A stretch of 64,000 nt of DNA from Leucothrix arctica (GTDB lineage Bacteria > Pseudomonadota > Gammaproteobacteria > Thiotrichales > Thiotrichaceae): positions 83,461-147,460 of the forward strand of contig NZ_QGKL01000004.1 in NCBI RefSeq assembly GCF_003172895.1, in the 5' to 3' direction. Under the pieces are notes generated by a model, which was not told the origin of the DNA, searched no databases, and saw only the letters and a list, made by a program, of their open reading frames with translations. Numbering within the stretch: the first letter of the stretch is position 1; the number at the start of each line of letters is the position of its first letter. This document shows positions 1 through 9,484 of this stretch, one piece after another. A program made the position numbers and the translations under genes.

Positions 1-533
1 TATATGAGAAGCAAACAAAAACACTGTTACAAGATCTTGATAATGGCGACATGGATGTCCTGATACTGCCTTGGATAGATGATGAGATGAAGCGGTTTGA
101 GCGCTATAAATTAATGGATGAACCGCTTGTGCTTGCCACACCACCCAAGCACCGACTAAGCCAGAAGGAGACCTTAAAGTTATCTGATTTGAAAAATGAC
201 ACGATCTTGACGCTTGAAGATGGTCATTGCTTACGCGACCAAGCAATGGGGTACTGCTTTACCGCAGGCGCTGAGGAAGACACTCGTTTTAAGGCAACGA
301 GTTTAGAGACATTACGTTATATGGTAGCGAGCGGCTCTGGTATTACGCTCTTACCTAAACTATCCATCGTTAATCAACCTAACTCTCCTATGATTAGCTA
401 TACCACTTTCTCTGAGCCTCAACCCATTAGAGAAATAGTGGCTGTGATCAGAAGTAATTATCCGAGAATGGAAGCTGTCCGAAAACTAGTGAGTACTATT
501 CGCCAAACAGTTGAAAAGATTGATATCTCATAA
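1..533 (+). CDS. oxyR: OxyR, peroxide-sensing LysR-type regulator (3' part)
   Basis: C-terminal effector domain of a LysR-type regulator; the reading frame is open from base 3, so the gene starts before the window and the first ATG at 51 is internal. The motif GHCLRDQAMGYC matches the redox loop of OxyR, whose two cysteines form the peroxide-induced disulfide, and it is followed by the family sequence ATSLETLRYMVASGSGITLL. Both redox cysteines are present, so peroxide sensing is expected to be intact. OxyR activates catalase and alkyl hydroperoxide reductase genes in relatives (family knowledge); no target gene is adjacent here. The HTH domain lies outside the window. Confidence 0.93.
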   Translation, partial: YEKQTKTLLQDLDNGDMDVLILPWIDDEMKRFERYKLMDEPLVLATPPKHRLSQKETLKLSDLKNDTILTLEDGHCLRDQAMGYCFTAGAEEDTRFKATSLETLRYMVASGSGITLLPKLSIVNQPNSPMISYTTFSEPQPIREIVAVIRSNYPRMEAVRKLVSTIRQTVEKIDIS

Positions 534-648
534 CATAGACAACACATAAAAAGCGATACCGTTGGTCCAGTAAAATTTACACAACTAGCATTCGGCTGTA
601 CGATTATTACACGATTGAATATAAAAATAATCATCTAGGGGATGCTAA

Positions 649-1761
649 ATGAATACGTTTGCAACGCGCTTTGCTGGCGCAGCTTTATTCGGACTTGTCG
701 CTTTTTCACCTGTTATTGTTTCAGCCGACACCACTTCTACTAATACGACAATCCAACAATCTGCTTCTATTGAGCAGCTGTTCCAAAATGGTACAGCTCT
801 CATTAAGCAGAATAAACTCGGGCAAGGTATTAACCTTCTTCGACAAGCAGCGAATCAAGGCCACCCAATGGCGGCTTTTGAACTCGCGTCACTGCATGAA
901 ATGGGCGTTGGTGTTAAAAAAGACTATCAACAAGCAAAAACTTACTACGAAATTGCGACTAAAAACGGTCACAGAAATGCTCACTTTAACCTTGCGCTTC
1001 TGCTAACGAATGAGTCTGCGCCTTTCGCAAACTTGCCAGAAGCTCGCAAAGTTATGCAAGTGATCGCACAGCGTGGCGATGTTGAAGCGCAGTATGTATT
1101 AGCGACGTTGTATAAAAGCACTCTTAATGGTGTAGCATCTCAACCGACAGAAGCGATTCGCTGGTTGCAAGCAGCATCGAAGAGTAATCATGGTAAAGCA
1201 CAGTTTCTATTGGGCATACACCACCTGCGTGGAGACAATACACCACGTAACCCTAAGTTAGCTTTTGAGTTATTAAACAAGGCTGCAAGACAAGGCGTTG
1301 ATGGTGCACAGTTCAACCTTGCACTTATGTATGAGCGTGGCGATGGTATTGCAGTTGATAATGCTTCAGCGATTCGTTGGTACCAATCAGCAGCTAACAG
1401 CGGCAATGCTAATGCACAACAAAACCTGGGTATAAAGTACTTACTCGGTGAGCAAGTAGCGGCTGACTCTAGTAAAGCACTCAACTTAATTACTAGCGCA
1501 GCTAGCTCAGGTTTGAAAAATGCTCAGTTCTTATTGGGTCAGCTTTACCAAACAGGCTTCGAAGGTCGTATTCCTACTAATCTGAGTCAAGCTGAACTTT
1601 GGTATTCCCATGCTGCAAAGCAAGGACAAACAGAGGCTCAGTATCAGTTAGCACTCATCTTAAAACAGAAGAAAAACGGCAGTAACGACGCTAATTTCTG
1701 GATTCAGCAAGCAGCAGCAGCTGGGCATAATGAGGCAAAAAGAATTCAATCTGGTCTATAA
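649..1761 (+). CDS. Secreted Sel1-like (TPR-type) repeat protein
   Basis: 370-residue protein with an N-terminal signal peptide (hydrophobic stretch to about residue 26, ending VSA-D) followed by about eight Sel1-like repeats with the usual pattern of AA..G...A...L. (for example GHPMAAFELASLHEMGVGV and GVDGAQFNLALMYERGDGI). The start is supported by the ribosome binding site AGGGGATG seven bases or so upstream. Sel1 repeats are alpha/alpha solenoids used for protein-protein contacts, often in the periplasm; a specific partner cannot be inferred. It stands alone, between oxyR and a small exported protein, and is followed by a strong hairpin. Confidence 0.85.
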   Translation: MNTFATRFAGAALFGLVAFSPVIVSADTTSTNTTIQQSASIEQLFQNGTALIKQNKLGQGINLLRQAANQGHPMAAFELASLHEMGVGVKKDYQQAKTYYEIATKNGHRNAHFNLALLLTNESAPFANLPEARKVMQVIAQRGDVEAQYVLATLYKSTLNGVASQPTEAIRWLQAASKSNHGKAQFLLGIHHLRGDNTPRNPKLAFELLNKAARQGVDGAQFNLALMYERGDGIAVDNASAIRWYQSAANSGNANAQQNLGIKYLLGEQVAADSSKALNLITSAASSGLKNAQFLLGQLYQTGFEGRIPTNLSQAELWYSHAAKQGQTEAQYQLALILKQKKNGSNDANFWIQQAAAAGHNEAKRIQSGL

Positions 1762-1772
1762 GGTATTATTTT

Positions 1773-1804
1773 GTAGCAACAAGACTGCTAGTTCTTGTTG
1801 CTAC
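1773..1804 (+). terminator. Strong hairpin after the Sel1 gene
   Basis: An 11-bp perfect stem (GTAGCAACAAG / CTTGTTGCTAC) with a short loop lies 12 bases past the stop codon. There is no long T run on the plus side, so it may be a transcript-stabilising hairpin rather than a complete intrinsic terminator. Confidence 0.5.
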
Positions 1805-1985
1805 TGACTGACCTTTGTCTATTCTAAAAGAACATACTGGTACAATTAGACACTCTTTGTCTCAAAGCCACTAGTCTGATAAAAATACCCTTCTACTATA
1901 GTATCCTTATAATATGAAGTAACTCTACAACACATATCATTTCCCCCAATCTGGTATGCCCCCGAATAACAAAAGAGTGTCACAT

Positions 1986-2345
1986 ATGAAAAATAAAAAA
2001 TTAATGACCTATGCATTCTTAGCAGCTGTGATATTTGGCCAAACGGCTTTAGCACAAAGCGGTATTAAAGCGCCAGAAGTTAGCGAAAACTTGCTTAACG
2101 ATATCACTGCGGAACTATCACTAGAAATTTCGAAAGAACTCTCTAAGGAACAGGTTGCGTCATCAGCTCAAGGCTATCAAGCTGAAGACTTCGAACGTGC
2201 GCAACCTAGACGTTCAGCACTATTCCTTCATATCTTAGATAGTGTAGTGAAAGGCTCAACACTTGCAGAAGCCGAGAGCGAAAAATCGACTATTCACAAC
2301 AACCAGCTGTCAGGCCTATTTAAGGTAGACGGCACACTGTTGTAA
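1986..2345 (+). CDS. Small exported protein of unknown function
   Basis: 119-residue protein when started at the ATG at 1986, which gives a clean signal peptide (KNKK, then a hydrophobic core, then cleavage near ALA-Q). An in-frame ATG at 1956 would add ten residues in front of the signal peptide and is less likely. The mature part is short and rich in charged residues and helix formers, with a segment ITAELSLEISKELSKEQ likely to be helical. I do not recognise a family. It is monocistronic, with a good intrinsic terminator downstream. Confidence 0.65.
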   Translation: MKNKKLMTYAFLAAVIFGQTALAQSGIKAPEVSENLLNDITAELSLEISKELSKEQVASSAQGYQAEDFERAQPRRSALFLHILDSVVKGSTLAEAESEKSTIHNNQLSGLFKVDGTLL

Positions 2346-2376
2346 TTAACAATGTTAAACACTCATGTTAATAAAT

Positions 2377-2412
2377 GGCGCTGAAGTTTCCCCTAGCTTC
2401 TGCGCCGTTTTT
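2377..2412 (+). terminator. Intrinsic terminator
   Basis: GGCGCTGAAG pairs with CTTCTGCGCC (one mismatch), followed by GTTTTT, 32 bases after the stop of the small exported protein. Confidence 0.75.
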
Positions 2413-2454
2413 AATTTCTAAACGGTTATGAGTCAGATCTGACGACGTATACTG

Positions 2455-2898
2455 CTAACCGCCCTTATCAGGCTTATTAAGATTTTTAGGCATGCCCAAT
2501 AACGGTATTAACACCAATATTAAGTAAGCCGTATTAAATACAACATTTGATGGTACTCCCGCAGCAATTGACCCAGCACTATCAATCACATACCACACAA
2601 TAAATGCCTGCAAGGTCGTCTTAGCAATTTCAACATCGCCTCTTTTTAACGCTGGCGCTACAATCCCCCAAAGAAAGACAGAAACAGCACCCAATAAACT
2701 AGCCCCAATTGCCGATAACCATTTAGTATTTTGATCTAATGCCACGGCCATATTATCGATAGGCCAATCAAGTACATCGAGCAAAAATCTTGAGGGTAGA
2801 TTGATTGCTGTATAAGGCGCAAGACCCCAAATAACTGTATACAGTGCAAAAATGACTGCAATGATGCGCATCAACTTAAAGCGTAGATCTAGGGACAT
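2455..2898 (-). CDS. Four-helix membrane protein of unknown function
   Basis: 147 residues with about four hydrophobic helices (near residues 10-30, 60-82, 93-112 and 116-135) and no enzymatic motif that I can name. The segment LLGAVSVFLWGIVAPAL and the last helix are typical inner-membrane helices. It is divergent from the XRE/MmyB-type regulator at 2994, and the 95-base gap between them contains an inverted repeat. That makes it the obvious candidate target of the regulator, but this is inference from position only. Confidence 0.7.
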   Translation of the reverse strand: MSLDLRFKLMRIIAVIFALYTVIWGLAPYTAINLPSRFLLDVLDWPIDNMAVALDQNTKWLSAIGASLLGAVSVFLWGIVAPALKRGDVEIAKTTLQAFIVWYVIDSAGSIAAGVPSNVVFNTAYLILVLIPLLGMPKNLNKPDKGG

Positions 2899-2953
2899 GG
2901 CTATTTACCGTTTAAATAAATACCATCATAGTGTTGAGCCTAGCGGTAAAACA

Positions 2954-2970
2954 ATTACCTCAAAGGTAAT
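2954..2970. promoter_or_regulatory. Candidate operator between divergent genes
   Basis: A perfect 7-bp inverted repeat, ATTACCT-CAA-AGGTAAT, sits in the 95-base divergent intergenic region, 23 bases before the regulator start. A GGTAA at 2945-2949 gives an overlapping second repeat with the left arm. The position and symmetry fit autoregulation by the XRE-type protein; binding is inferred. Confidence 0.5.
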
Positions 2971-2993
2971 ACCTAAACTCACTAGGAACAAAC

Positions 2994-3782
2994 ATGAAAA
3001 ATGATAATGAATGTGGTGCAATCTTACGTGAGTGGCGCAAGAAACGCCGTTATAGCCAGCTGCAACTTGCGGTAGATGCTGACGTCTCTTCAAAGCACTT
3101 AAGCTTTATTGAAACCGGCCGAGCAACACCTAGTAGAAACATGATATTGCATTTACAGCTGTTTCTGGAGCTACCTCGGCTAGAATTAAATCGTGCCTTG
3201 CGGCTTGCAGGCCATACGCCTATCTACCAGCAGTTATCAGAGCAACACGAAGAACTTAAACCCATCTATCAGGCGATAGATCGAATCATTGAAAAACAAA
3301 TGCCTTACCCTGCGTTTGTTCTCGACCATCAATGGAATGTTGTACGTGGCAACGCGGCTATGATCAACTTATTAACCAAAGTTGGCCTTCTAGGCAGTAG
3401 CAGTATTGTTGATGCACTGGTGAGTCCTAATTTTGATCGGCGCTTTATCAATAATTATTATGAGGTTATTAATCTGTTAGCGCATCGCATTAAAAGTGAA
3501 AATTCACATAATGGCGGTGACCCAAAACTGACTGAGCTTGAACACAAATTATTAGCCGTTCTTCAAGATCAATCCATCGCTCCAGCGGATAACGGTATCA
3601 TCTTAAACATGAAGTTTAATATTGATGGTCAGGCCCTCAGTGTATTTTCTACGATTACGGAGCTTGGCGCTGTTCAAGACTTGGCGATTGGTTGTTTTAA
3701 AATAGAACTTATGTTCCCTTTAGATGATGTTACAGAGCGTTATTTTGCAAAAGAAAACCAAATTACTAATCAAAATAAATAA
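2994..3782 (+). CDS. XRE-family regulator with MmyB-like ligand-binding domain
   Basis: 262-residue regulator. Residues 1 to about 70 form an XRE helix-turn-helix (REWRKKRRYSQLQLAVDADVS followed by LSFIETGRATPS), and the remainder resembles the MmyB-like ligand-binding domain (MLTR family), with its hallmark PYPAFVLDHQWNVVRGNAA. Related regulators bind small hydrophobic ligands in a PAS-like pocket and commonly control a divergently transcribed neighbour (family knowledge). Here the divergent neighbour is a small membrane protein rather than the more usual oxidoreductase. Length is normal and the protein looks intact. Confidence 0.85.
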   Translation: MKNDNECGAILREWRKKRRYSQLQLAVDADVSSKHLSFIETGRATPSRNMILHLQLFLELPRLELNRALRLAGHTPIYQQLSEQHEELKPIYQAIDRIIEKQMPYPAFVLDHQWNVVRGNAAMINLLTKVGLLGSSSIVDALVSPNFDRRFINNYYEVINLLAHRIKSENSHNGGDPKLTELEHKLLAVLQDQSIAPADNGIILNMKFNIDGQALSVFSTITELGAVQDLAIGCFKIELMFPLDDVTERYFAKENQITNQNK

Positions 3783-3806
3783 AACGCATCCTTTCTCTAT
3801 TTTTGT

Positions 3807-3812
3807 TATAAT
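3807..3812 (+). promoter_or_regulatory. Possible -10 box upstream of der
   Basis: TATAAT lies 34 bases before the der ATG. No convincing -35 hexamer is seen at the matching distance, so this is a weak call. Confidence 0.3.
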
Positions 3813-3845
3813 CCGCCTTTATTCAGAACATCGCAATCTGCACCT

Positions 3846-5261
3846 ATGAGACCTGTAATCGCCCTCGTCGGCCGTCCAAATGTCGGCAAATCCACCCTAT
3901 TCAACCGTGTCACTAAATCTCGTGATGCATTGGTAGCAGACTTCCCTGGCCTAACGCGTGACCGTAAATACGGTACGGGTGTTATTGGCGAGAGAGACTA
4001 TCTCATTATCGACACCGGCGGACTAAGCGGTGACGATGCTGGTATTGATGAGTACATGGCTAAGCAAACATGGCTAGCCGTTGATGAAGCGAGCATTGTT
4101 CTGTTTCTAGTAGATGGTAAGCAAGGTTTAACAGGCGCAGATGAGCTTGTTGCTGAGCGCCTACGTCGTCAAGGTAAAATCGTTTATCTAGCGGTCAATA
4201 AAACTGATGCTGTTGATCCTGATCAAGCACTGACTGAGTTTTACGGTCTTGGTTTTGACGGTATGTTTGCTATTGCTGCGACTCAGGGTCGTGGTGTTAC
4301 GCAAATGATGAATCAGATTCTGGAAGAAGCGCCAGAAGGTGAAGCAGAAGAGCAGCCAGATGAGAATGATGACAGTATTCGTATTGCATTCATCGGTCGT
4401 CCAAATGTTGGTAAATCAACGCTAATCAACCGCATCATGGGTGAAGAGCGTGTTATTGCTTTTGACAAGCCGGGTACAACTCGCGACAGTATTTTCATTC
4501 CTTTTGAACGTGATGAACAACGCTATACGCTGATTGATACAGCGGGTATTCGTCGTCGCGGAAAGATTAATGAAGCGGTTGAAAAATTCAGTATCGTAAA
4601 GACGCTACAAGCAATCGAAGTGGCTCATGTTGTCATTATGCTACTAGATGCTCACGAAACAATTACTGATCAAGACGCTCACCTACTCGGCATGATTTTA
4701 GAATCAGGCCGTGCATTAGTGGTTGCGATCAATAAGTGGGATGGTCTTGACACTTACGAGCGTGAACAGATCGTTGATAAACTAGACTTGAAGCTGCCTT
4801 TCATTAGTTTCGCAGAAAAGCACTTTATCTCAGCACTTCACGGTACAGGCGTCGGTAATCTTTACAAGTCAGTCCATGAAGCGCACGAATCTTCAATGAT
4901 TAAGGTGTCAACGCCACGTCTAACACGTATGTTAGAAACAGCACTGAAAGAACACCAACCACCACTTATCAATGGCTTCCGTATCAAACTACGTTATGCC
5001 CACCAAGGTGGTAATAATCCGTTTGTAGTGATAATCCACGGTAATCAAACCAACAAAATTCCTAATAGCTACAAGCGCTATTTGATGAACTACTTCCGTA
5101 TTACCCTCAATCTAAAGGGTACTCAGGTTCGTGTAGAATTTAGAACGTCTGAAAATCCATTCCAAGATAAGGGCAAAAAGCGCGCGAAGTTGTCGCCTAG
5201 TCAGCTTTATCGATTGGATAAGAACGGCCCTGATTACAGAAAAAATCTAAAGGGTAAGTAA
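3846..5261 (+). CDS. der: Der (EngA), double-domain ribosome assembly GTPase
   Basis: 471-residue essential GTPase needed for 50S subunit maturation. Two tandem G domains are evident: P-loops GRPNVGKS near residues 8-16 and 184-191, DTGG and DTAG switch-II motifs, and NKTD and NKWD guanine-specificity motifs. A C-terminal KH-like domain follows (about 350-440), and the tail is basic. Length fits the family (about 440-500). No clear Shine-Dalgarno precedes the ATG. In many gammaproteobacteria der lies behind hisS-bamB; here it stands between a regulator and a secreted protein, so the usual neighbours have been lost or moved. Confidence 0.97.
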   Translation: MRPVIALVGRPNVGKSTLFNRVTKSRDALVADFPGLTRDRKYGTGVIGERDYLIIDTGGLSGDDAGIDEYMAKQTWLAVDEASIVLFLVDGKQGLTGADELVAERLRRQGKIVYLAVNKTDAVDPDQALTEFYGLGFDGMFAIAATQGRGVTQMMNQILEEAPEGEAEEQPDENDDSIRIAFIGRPNVGKSTLINRIMGEERVIAFDKPGTTRDSIFIPFERDEQRYTLIDTAGIRRRGKINEAVEKFSIVKTLQAIEVAHVVIMLLDAHETITDQDAHLLGMILESGRALVVAINKWDGLDTYEREQIVDKLDLKLPFISFAEKHFISALHGTGVGNLYKSVHEAHESSMIKVSTPRLTRMLETALKEHQPPLINGFRIKLRYAHQGGNNPFVVIIHGNQTNKIPNSYKRYLMNYFRITLNLKGTQVRVEFRTSENPFQDKGKKRAKLSPSQLYRLDKNGPDYRKNLKGK

Positions 5262-5327
5262 CACCGCTCTTTGTGATTAATAACTATAACTATAAATATC
5301 ATTACCCTAAGGCACAAGGACGTAACT

Positions 5328-6923
5328 ATGGCTAATTATCGTAAATTATTAACACTTATCGTGGGCAGTGCTTTATTAGCACTGTCCAGCGTTCAAGCTC
5401 ACGCGAAGATGCCTTTGGGTATCAATACCAATGAAGTGACGGAGCAAGACGCTAGCGCACCGTTTGTTGATCTGATGAAGATGTCAAAACCTTTCGATGA
5501 GTCAAACAGACTCACGAAAGGCTATATCGAATATGATAAAAATGGCTGGCCTAGCAATCTTAAAGGTGGTGTAGCAGGCTCTAACGTCATTCACTGGGTG
5601 CCTGCCGGCACACTGCCTGATGGCAACTACACCGTGCTATATGACGGTGAAGGCCAGCTAACTTATGGTGCTGATGCTCGTGTTGTTCACAGTGCTCCAG
5701 GGAAAGATATCGTTCAAGTACGTGCTGGGAAAGATCAGTGGTTGCAAGTCACTATGCTGATCAAGCGAAGCAATCCAAAAAACTATGTTCGTAATATCCG
5801 CTTCTTACTACCTGGCGGTATCTGTGCAAACAACCCTTTCAAGCGCGTAAATAGTGCCAAGCAATGCTCTGGTAACTTTCAGTCTTTTGAGAAATACCAC
5901 AAACATATTCTGTTTAATCCTGACTACTTAAATTTCATGCGTAGCTTTAAAGTGATTCGCATGATGAATATTTCAGGGATTACGCGTAATCATGTATCTG
6001 ACTGGAATGCACTACCGACTATGGAACAGGCTACATGGGCTGGTTCAGAAGGAAGACGTGGTGTACCACTAGAGGTAATGGTTAAGTTAGCAAATAAGCT
6101 GAACGCGACGCCTTGGTTTAACATTCCGCAAGAAGCTGATAACAACTTAATCCGTAACTATGCTTTGTATGTAAAGAAGCACTTACGCCCTCACCTGAAG
6201 CCTTATCTTGAGTACACTAACGAAGCTTGGAACAGTGCCTTTTCAAGTGCTAGCTACACCAAAGCAATGGGCTTGAAGCAAAAACTAGATGTGGACCGCG
6301 CTCAGGCAGGACATAAGTTTTACGTTAAGCGTTCATTGGAAATATTCAATATTTGGACGCAGGTTTATGGCTCTTCAAGACCATTTACTAGAGTACTGGG
6401 CGGTTGGTCTGCTAACCCTCGTCTGACCCCTATTCTGCTTAATTACATGAGTGCTTATAAGTCAGTGGATGCTTTTGCGATTGCACCCTACTTCTTTGTA
6501 CATCAGCGTAACTTGCATGAAGTACACACGGTGCCAGATGTTTTCCGCTTACTTAAAGACCCTAAGAACCCATACTCAATGGATAACGTTTACAAGATGT
6601 TAGAGCGTCAGAAAGTCCAAGCAGACAAATTTAAAGTGAAGCTAATTGCTTATGAAGGTGGTCAACACCTTGTGGCACAAGGCACTCGCTCAACTAAAGA
6701 CAAACCAAACCCGCAGCTAATCGGTGCTAACCGCGCCAACCCAATGGAAGGCTTGTATGTTGAATTTCTCAACAACTGGAAGCGCATTACAGGTGACCAG
6801 TTATTTGTTGTGTTCTCAGCTCCTCGACCACCACAGTTTTTTGGTAGCTGGGGAATCAAAGAATACTTAAACCAACCTGACTCAAAAGCGCCTAAGTACC
6901 GTGGTATTAAGCGTTTTTTCTAA
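5328..6923 (+). CDS. Secreted glycoside hydrolase-like protein (TIM-barrel type)
   Basis: 531 residues with a signal peptide (cleavage near AHA-K, about residue 27). After an N-terminal beta-rich segment of about 130 residues comes a region with two conserved acidic sites typical of clan GH-A barrels: LEYTNEAWN (Asn-Glu pair, E299, the usual acid/base) and LIAYEGGQH (E443, the usual nucleophile position). Similar proteins are annotated only as cellulose-binding or hypothetical. Substrate is unknown. It lies 66 bases after der with its own AGGA-type ribosome binding site, and just ahead of yffB-dapE. The catalytic assignment is inference from motif spacing. Confidence 0.6.
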   Translation: MANYRKLLTLIVGSALLALSSVQAHAKMPLGINTNEVTEQDASAPFVDLMKMSKPFDESNRLTKGYIEYDKNGWPSNLKGGVAGSNVIHWVPAGTLPDGNYTVLYDGEGQLTYGADARVVHSAPGKDIVQVRAGKDQWLQVTMLIKRSNPKNYVRNIRFLLPGGICANNPFKRVNSAKQCSGNFQSFEKYHKHILFNPDYLNFMRSFKVIRMMNISGITRNHVSDWNALPTMEQATWAGSEGRRGVPLEVMVKLANKLNATPWFNIPQEADNNLIRNYALYVKKHLRPHLKPYLEYTNEAWNSAFSSASYTKAMGLKQKLDVDRAQAGHKFYVKRSLEIFNIWTQVYGSSRPFTRVLGGWSANPRLTPILLNYMSAYKSVDAFAIAPYFFVHQRNLHEVHTVPDVFRLLKDPKNPYSMDNVYKMLERQKVQADKFKVKLIAYEGGQHLVAQGTRSTKDKPNPQLIGANRANPMEGLYVEFLNNWKRITGDQLFVVFSAPRPPQFFGSWGIKEYLNQPDSKAPKYRGIKRFF

Positions 6924-6933
6924 AGGACTTTAA

Positions 6934-7281
6934 ATGACTGTTATTTTATACGGCATCAAAAACTGCGACACCGTCAAAAAGGCGCGCAAATATTTAGATG
7001 CTAAGAATGTTGAGTACACGTTTCATGACTTCCGTGAAGATGGCCTCAACCCTGTCCAACTGGCGGCATGGTGTCGTGAGTTAGGCTGGGAAAAGCTACT
7101 CAACAAGCGCAGTACAACGTGGCGTCAGTTACCTGACGAAACTAAAGAAAATATCAATGAAGTATTGGCGACAATGGTTATGGAAGATCAGCCTACTTTG
7201 ATTAAACGTCCTGTGATGGAACATCCTGATGGCGTTCTCGTTGGCTTTAGTGAAAAAGCTTACGACCAATTATTTGACTGA
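6934..7281 (+). CDS. yffB: YffB/ArsC-family thioredoxin-fold protein
   Basis: 115-residue member of the ArsC/Spx-like family: an N-terminal beta strand then the redox-type motif KNCDTVKKAR (Cys11), and the later family signature LIKRPVM. The enzymatic role is unproven in the family; despite the name it lacks the extended arsenate-reductase chemistry. It directly precedes dapE, an arrangement conserved across gammaproteobacteria, and starts only 10 bases after the upstream gene with AAGGAC as ribosome binding site. Confidence 0.85.
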   Translation: MTVILYGIKNCDTVKKARKYLDAKNVEYTFHDFREDGLNPVQLAAWCRELGWEKLLNKRSTTWRQLPDETKENINEVLATMVMEDQPTLIKRPVMEHPDGVLVGFSEKAYDQLFD

Positions 7282-7300
7282 TCACTTGCCTAATCATTGA

Positions 7301-8452
<1,152 letters not shown>

Positions 8453-8549
8453 AACTGAGCTTCATTAATTTACGCGTTGCGTATGACTTAATTACGCCTA
8501 AATTATAAATCGGATTTTGCGCAGCGTTTAAAAACTCGCTCAAAAATAG

Positions 8550-8595
8550 AAAAGGCCCGCGCTACTCAATCATATTGAACAGTGCGGGCCTTTTT
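8550..8595. terminator. Bidirectional intrinsic terminator, dapE/truA
   Basis: AAAAGGCCCGC pairs with GCGGGCCTTTT around a 23-base loop; A and T runs on both sides let it serve the convergent dapE (plus) and truA (minus). Confidence 0.9.
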
Positions 8596-8609
8596 TATAA
8601 CGCCAAATA

Positions 8610-9392
8610 TCACACGTTAAACCAAGGCAATTGATACTCAGTCGGTAACGCAAACTCTTCAGGGTAATCAACATGCACAAAGTACAGTCCACCCGGAGGT
8701 GCTGTCGCACCGGCTTCGCGTCGATTAAGCTTAGCCATTAACTCTGGCACCCACTCAACAGGCTGTAAACCTTCCCCTACGACAAACAATGTTCCCGCAA
8801 TATTGCGAACCATATGATACAAAAATGCGTTGGCTTTTACATCAAGGTAAATAAAGTCACCAGAACGAGTCACTTGGATATCGTGAATAGTTCGTACCGC
8901 ATGTTTCGCCTGACAACCTGCCGCACGTAAGCTCGTGAAGTCTTGCTCACCCAGTAAGTGCTGTGCAGCTTGATTCATTAATTCAGCGTTGAGTGGCTTG
9001 CGGTAGTTTGCAACCCGATTGCTAAGAATAGCCGGACGTGTTTCGCGATTAAGAATGATATAACGATAGCGGCGAGCACCCGCAGAGAAACGCGCATGAA
9101 AGCTATCATCCACAGGCTTAATCCAACGTACGACAACAGTCTCAGCTAAATTACTATTTGTGCCCAACTGCCATGACGCTAATGTCCGCTCAGCATCACT
9201 TTCAAAGTGAATAATCTGACCGATGCCATGTACACCTGTATCGGTACGCCCCGCACAGACTATTTTAATAGGGTGATTAGCAACTCTGGACAAAGCGGCT
9301 TCAACGTCGCCCTGCACTGACGGCGCGTGATCTTGATACTGCCAACCAGAGTAGGCACTACCATCATATTCAATGCATGCTGCGTATTTCAT
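8610..9392 (-). CDS. truA: TruA, tRNA pseudouridine(38-40) synthase
   Basis: 260-residue pseudouridine synthase that modifies positions 38-40 in the tRNA anticodon arm. The catalytic aspartate is D51 in CAGRTDTGVHG, and the C-terminal family block FLYHMVRNIAGTL is present. Size is normal. It lies directly downstream of fimV, as in many gammaproteobacteria, but a terminator between the two suggests separate transcription. Confidence 0.97.
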   Translation of the reverse strand: MKYAACIEYDGSAYSGWQYQDHAPSVQGDVEAALSRVANHPIKIVCAGRTDTGVHGIGQIIHFESDAERTLASWQLGTNSNLAETVVVRWIKPVDDSFHARFSAGARRYRYIILNRETRPAILSNRVANYRKPLNAELMNQAAQHLLGEQDFTSLRAAGCQAKHAVRTIHDIQVTRSGDFIYLDVKANAFLYHMVRNIAGTLFVVGEGLQPVEWVPELMAKLNRREAGATAPPGGLYFVHVDYPEEFALPTEYQLPWFNV

Positions 9393-9439
9393 GAGCGTTA
9401 CAGATTTTTTTCAAAAAAGTATTCTAACAGGCTAAAACA

Positions 9440-9470
9440 AAAAAGGCCGAGCAAATGCTCGGCCTTTCTG
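9440..9470 (-). terminator. Intrinsic terminator of fimV
   Basis: A 12-bp stem AAAGGCCGAGCA / TGCTCGGCCTTT with a 2-3 base loop and a T run when read on the minus strand, 15 bases past the fimV stop. Confidence 0.9.
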
Positions 9471-9484
9471 ATCTAAGTGAGATA

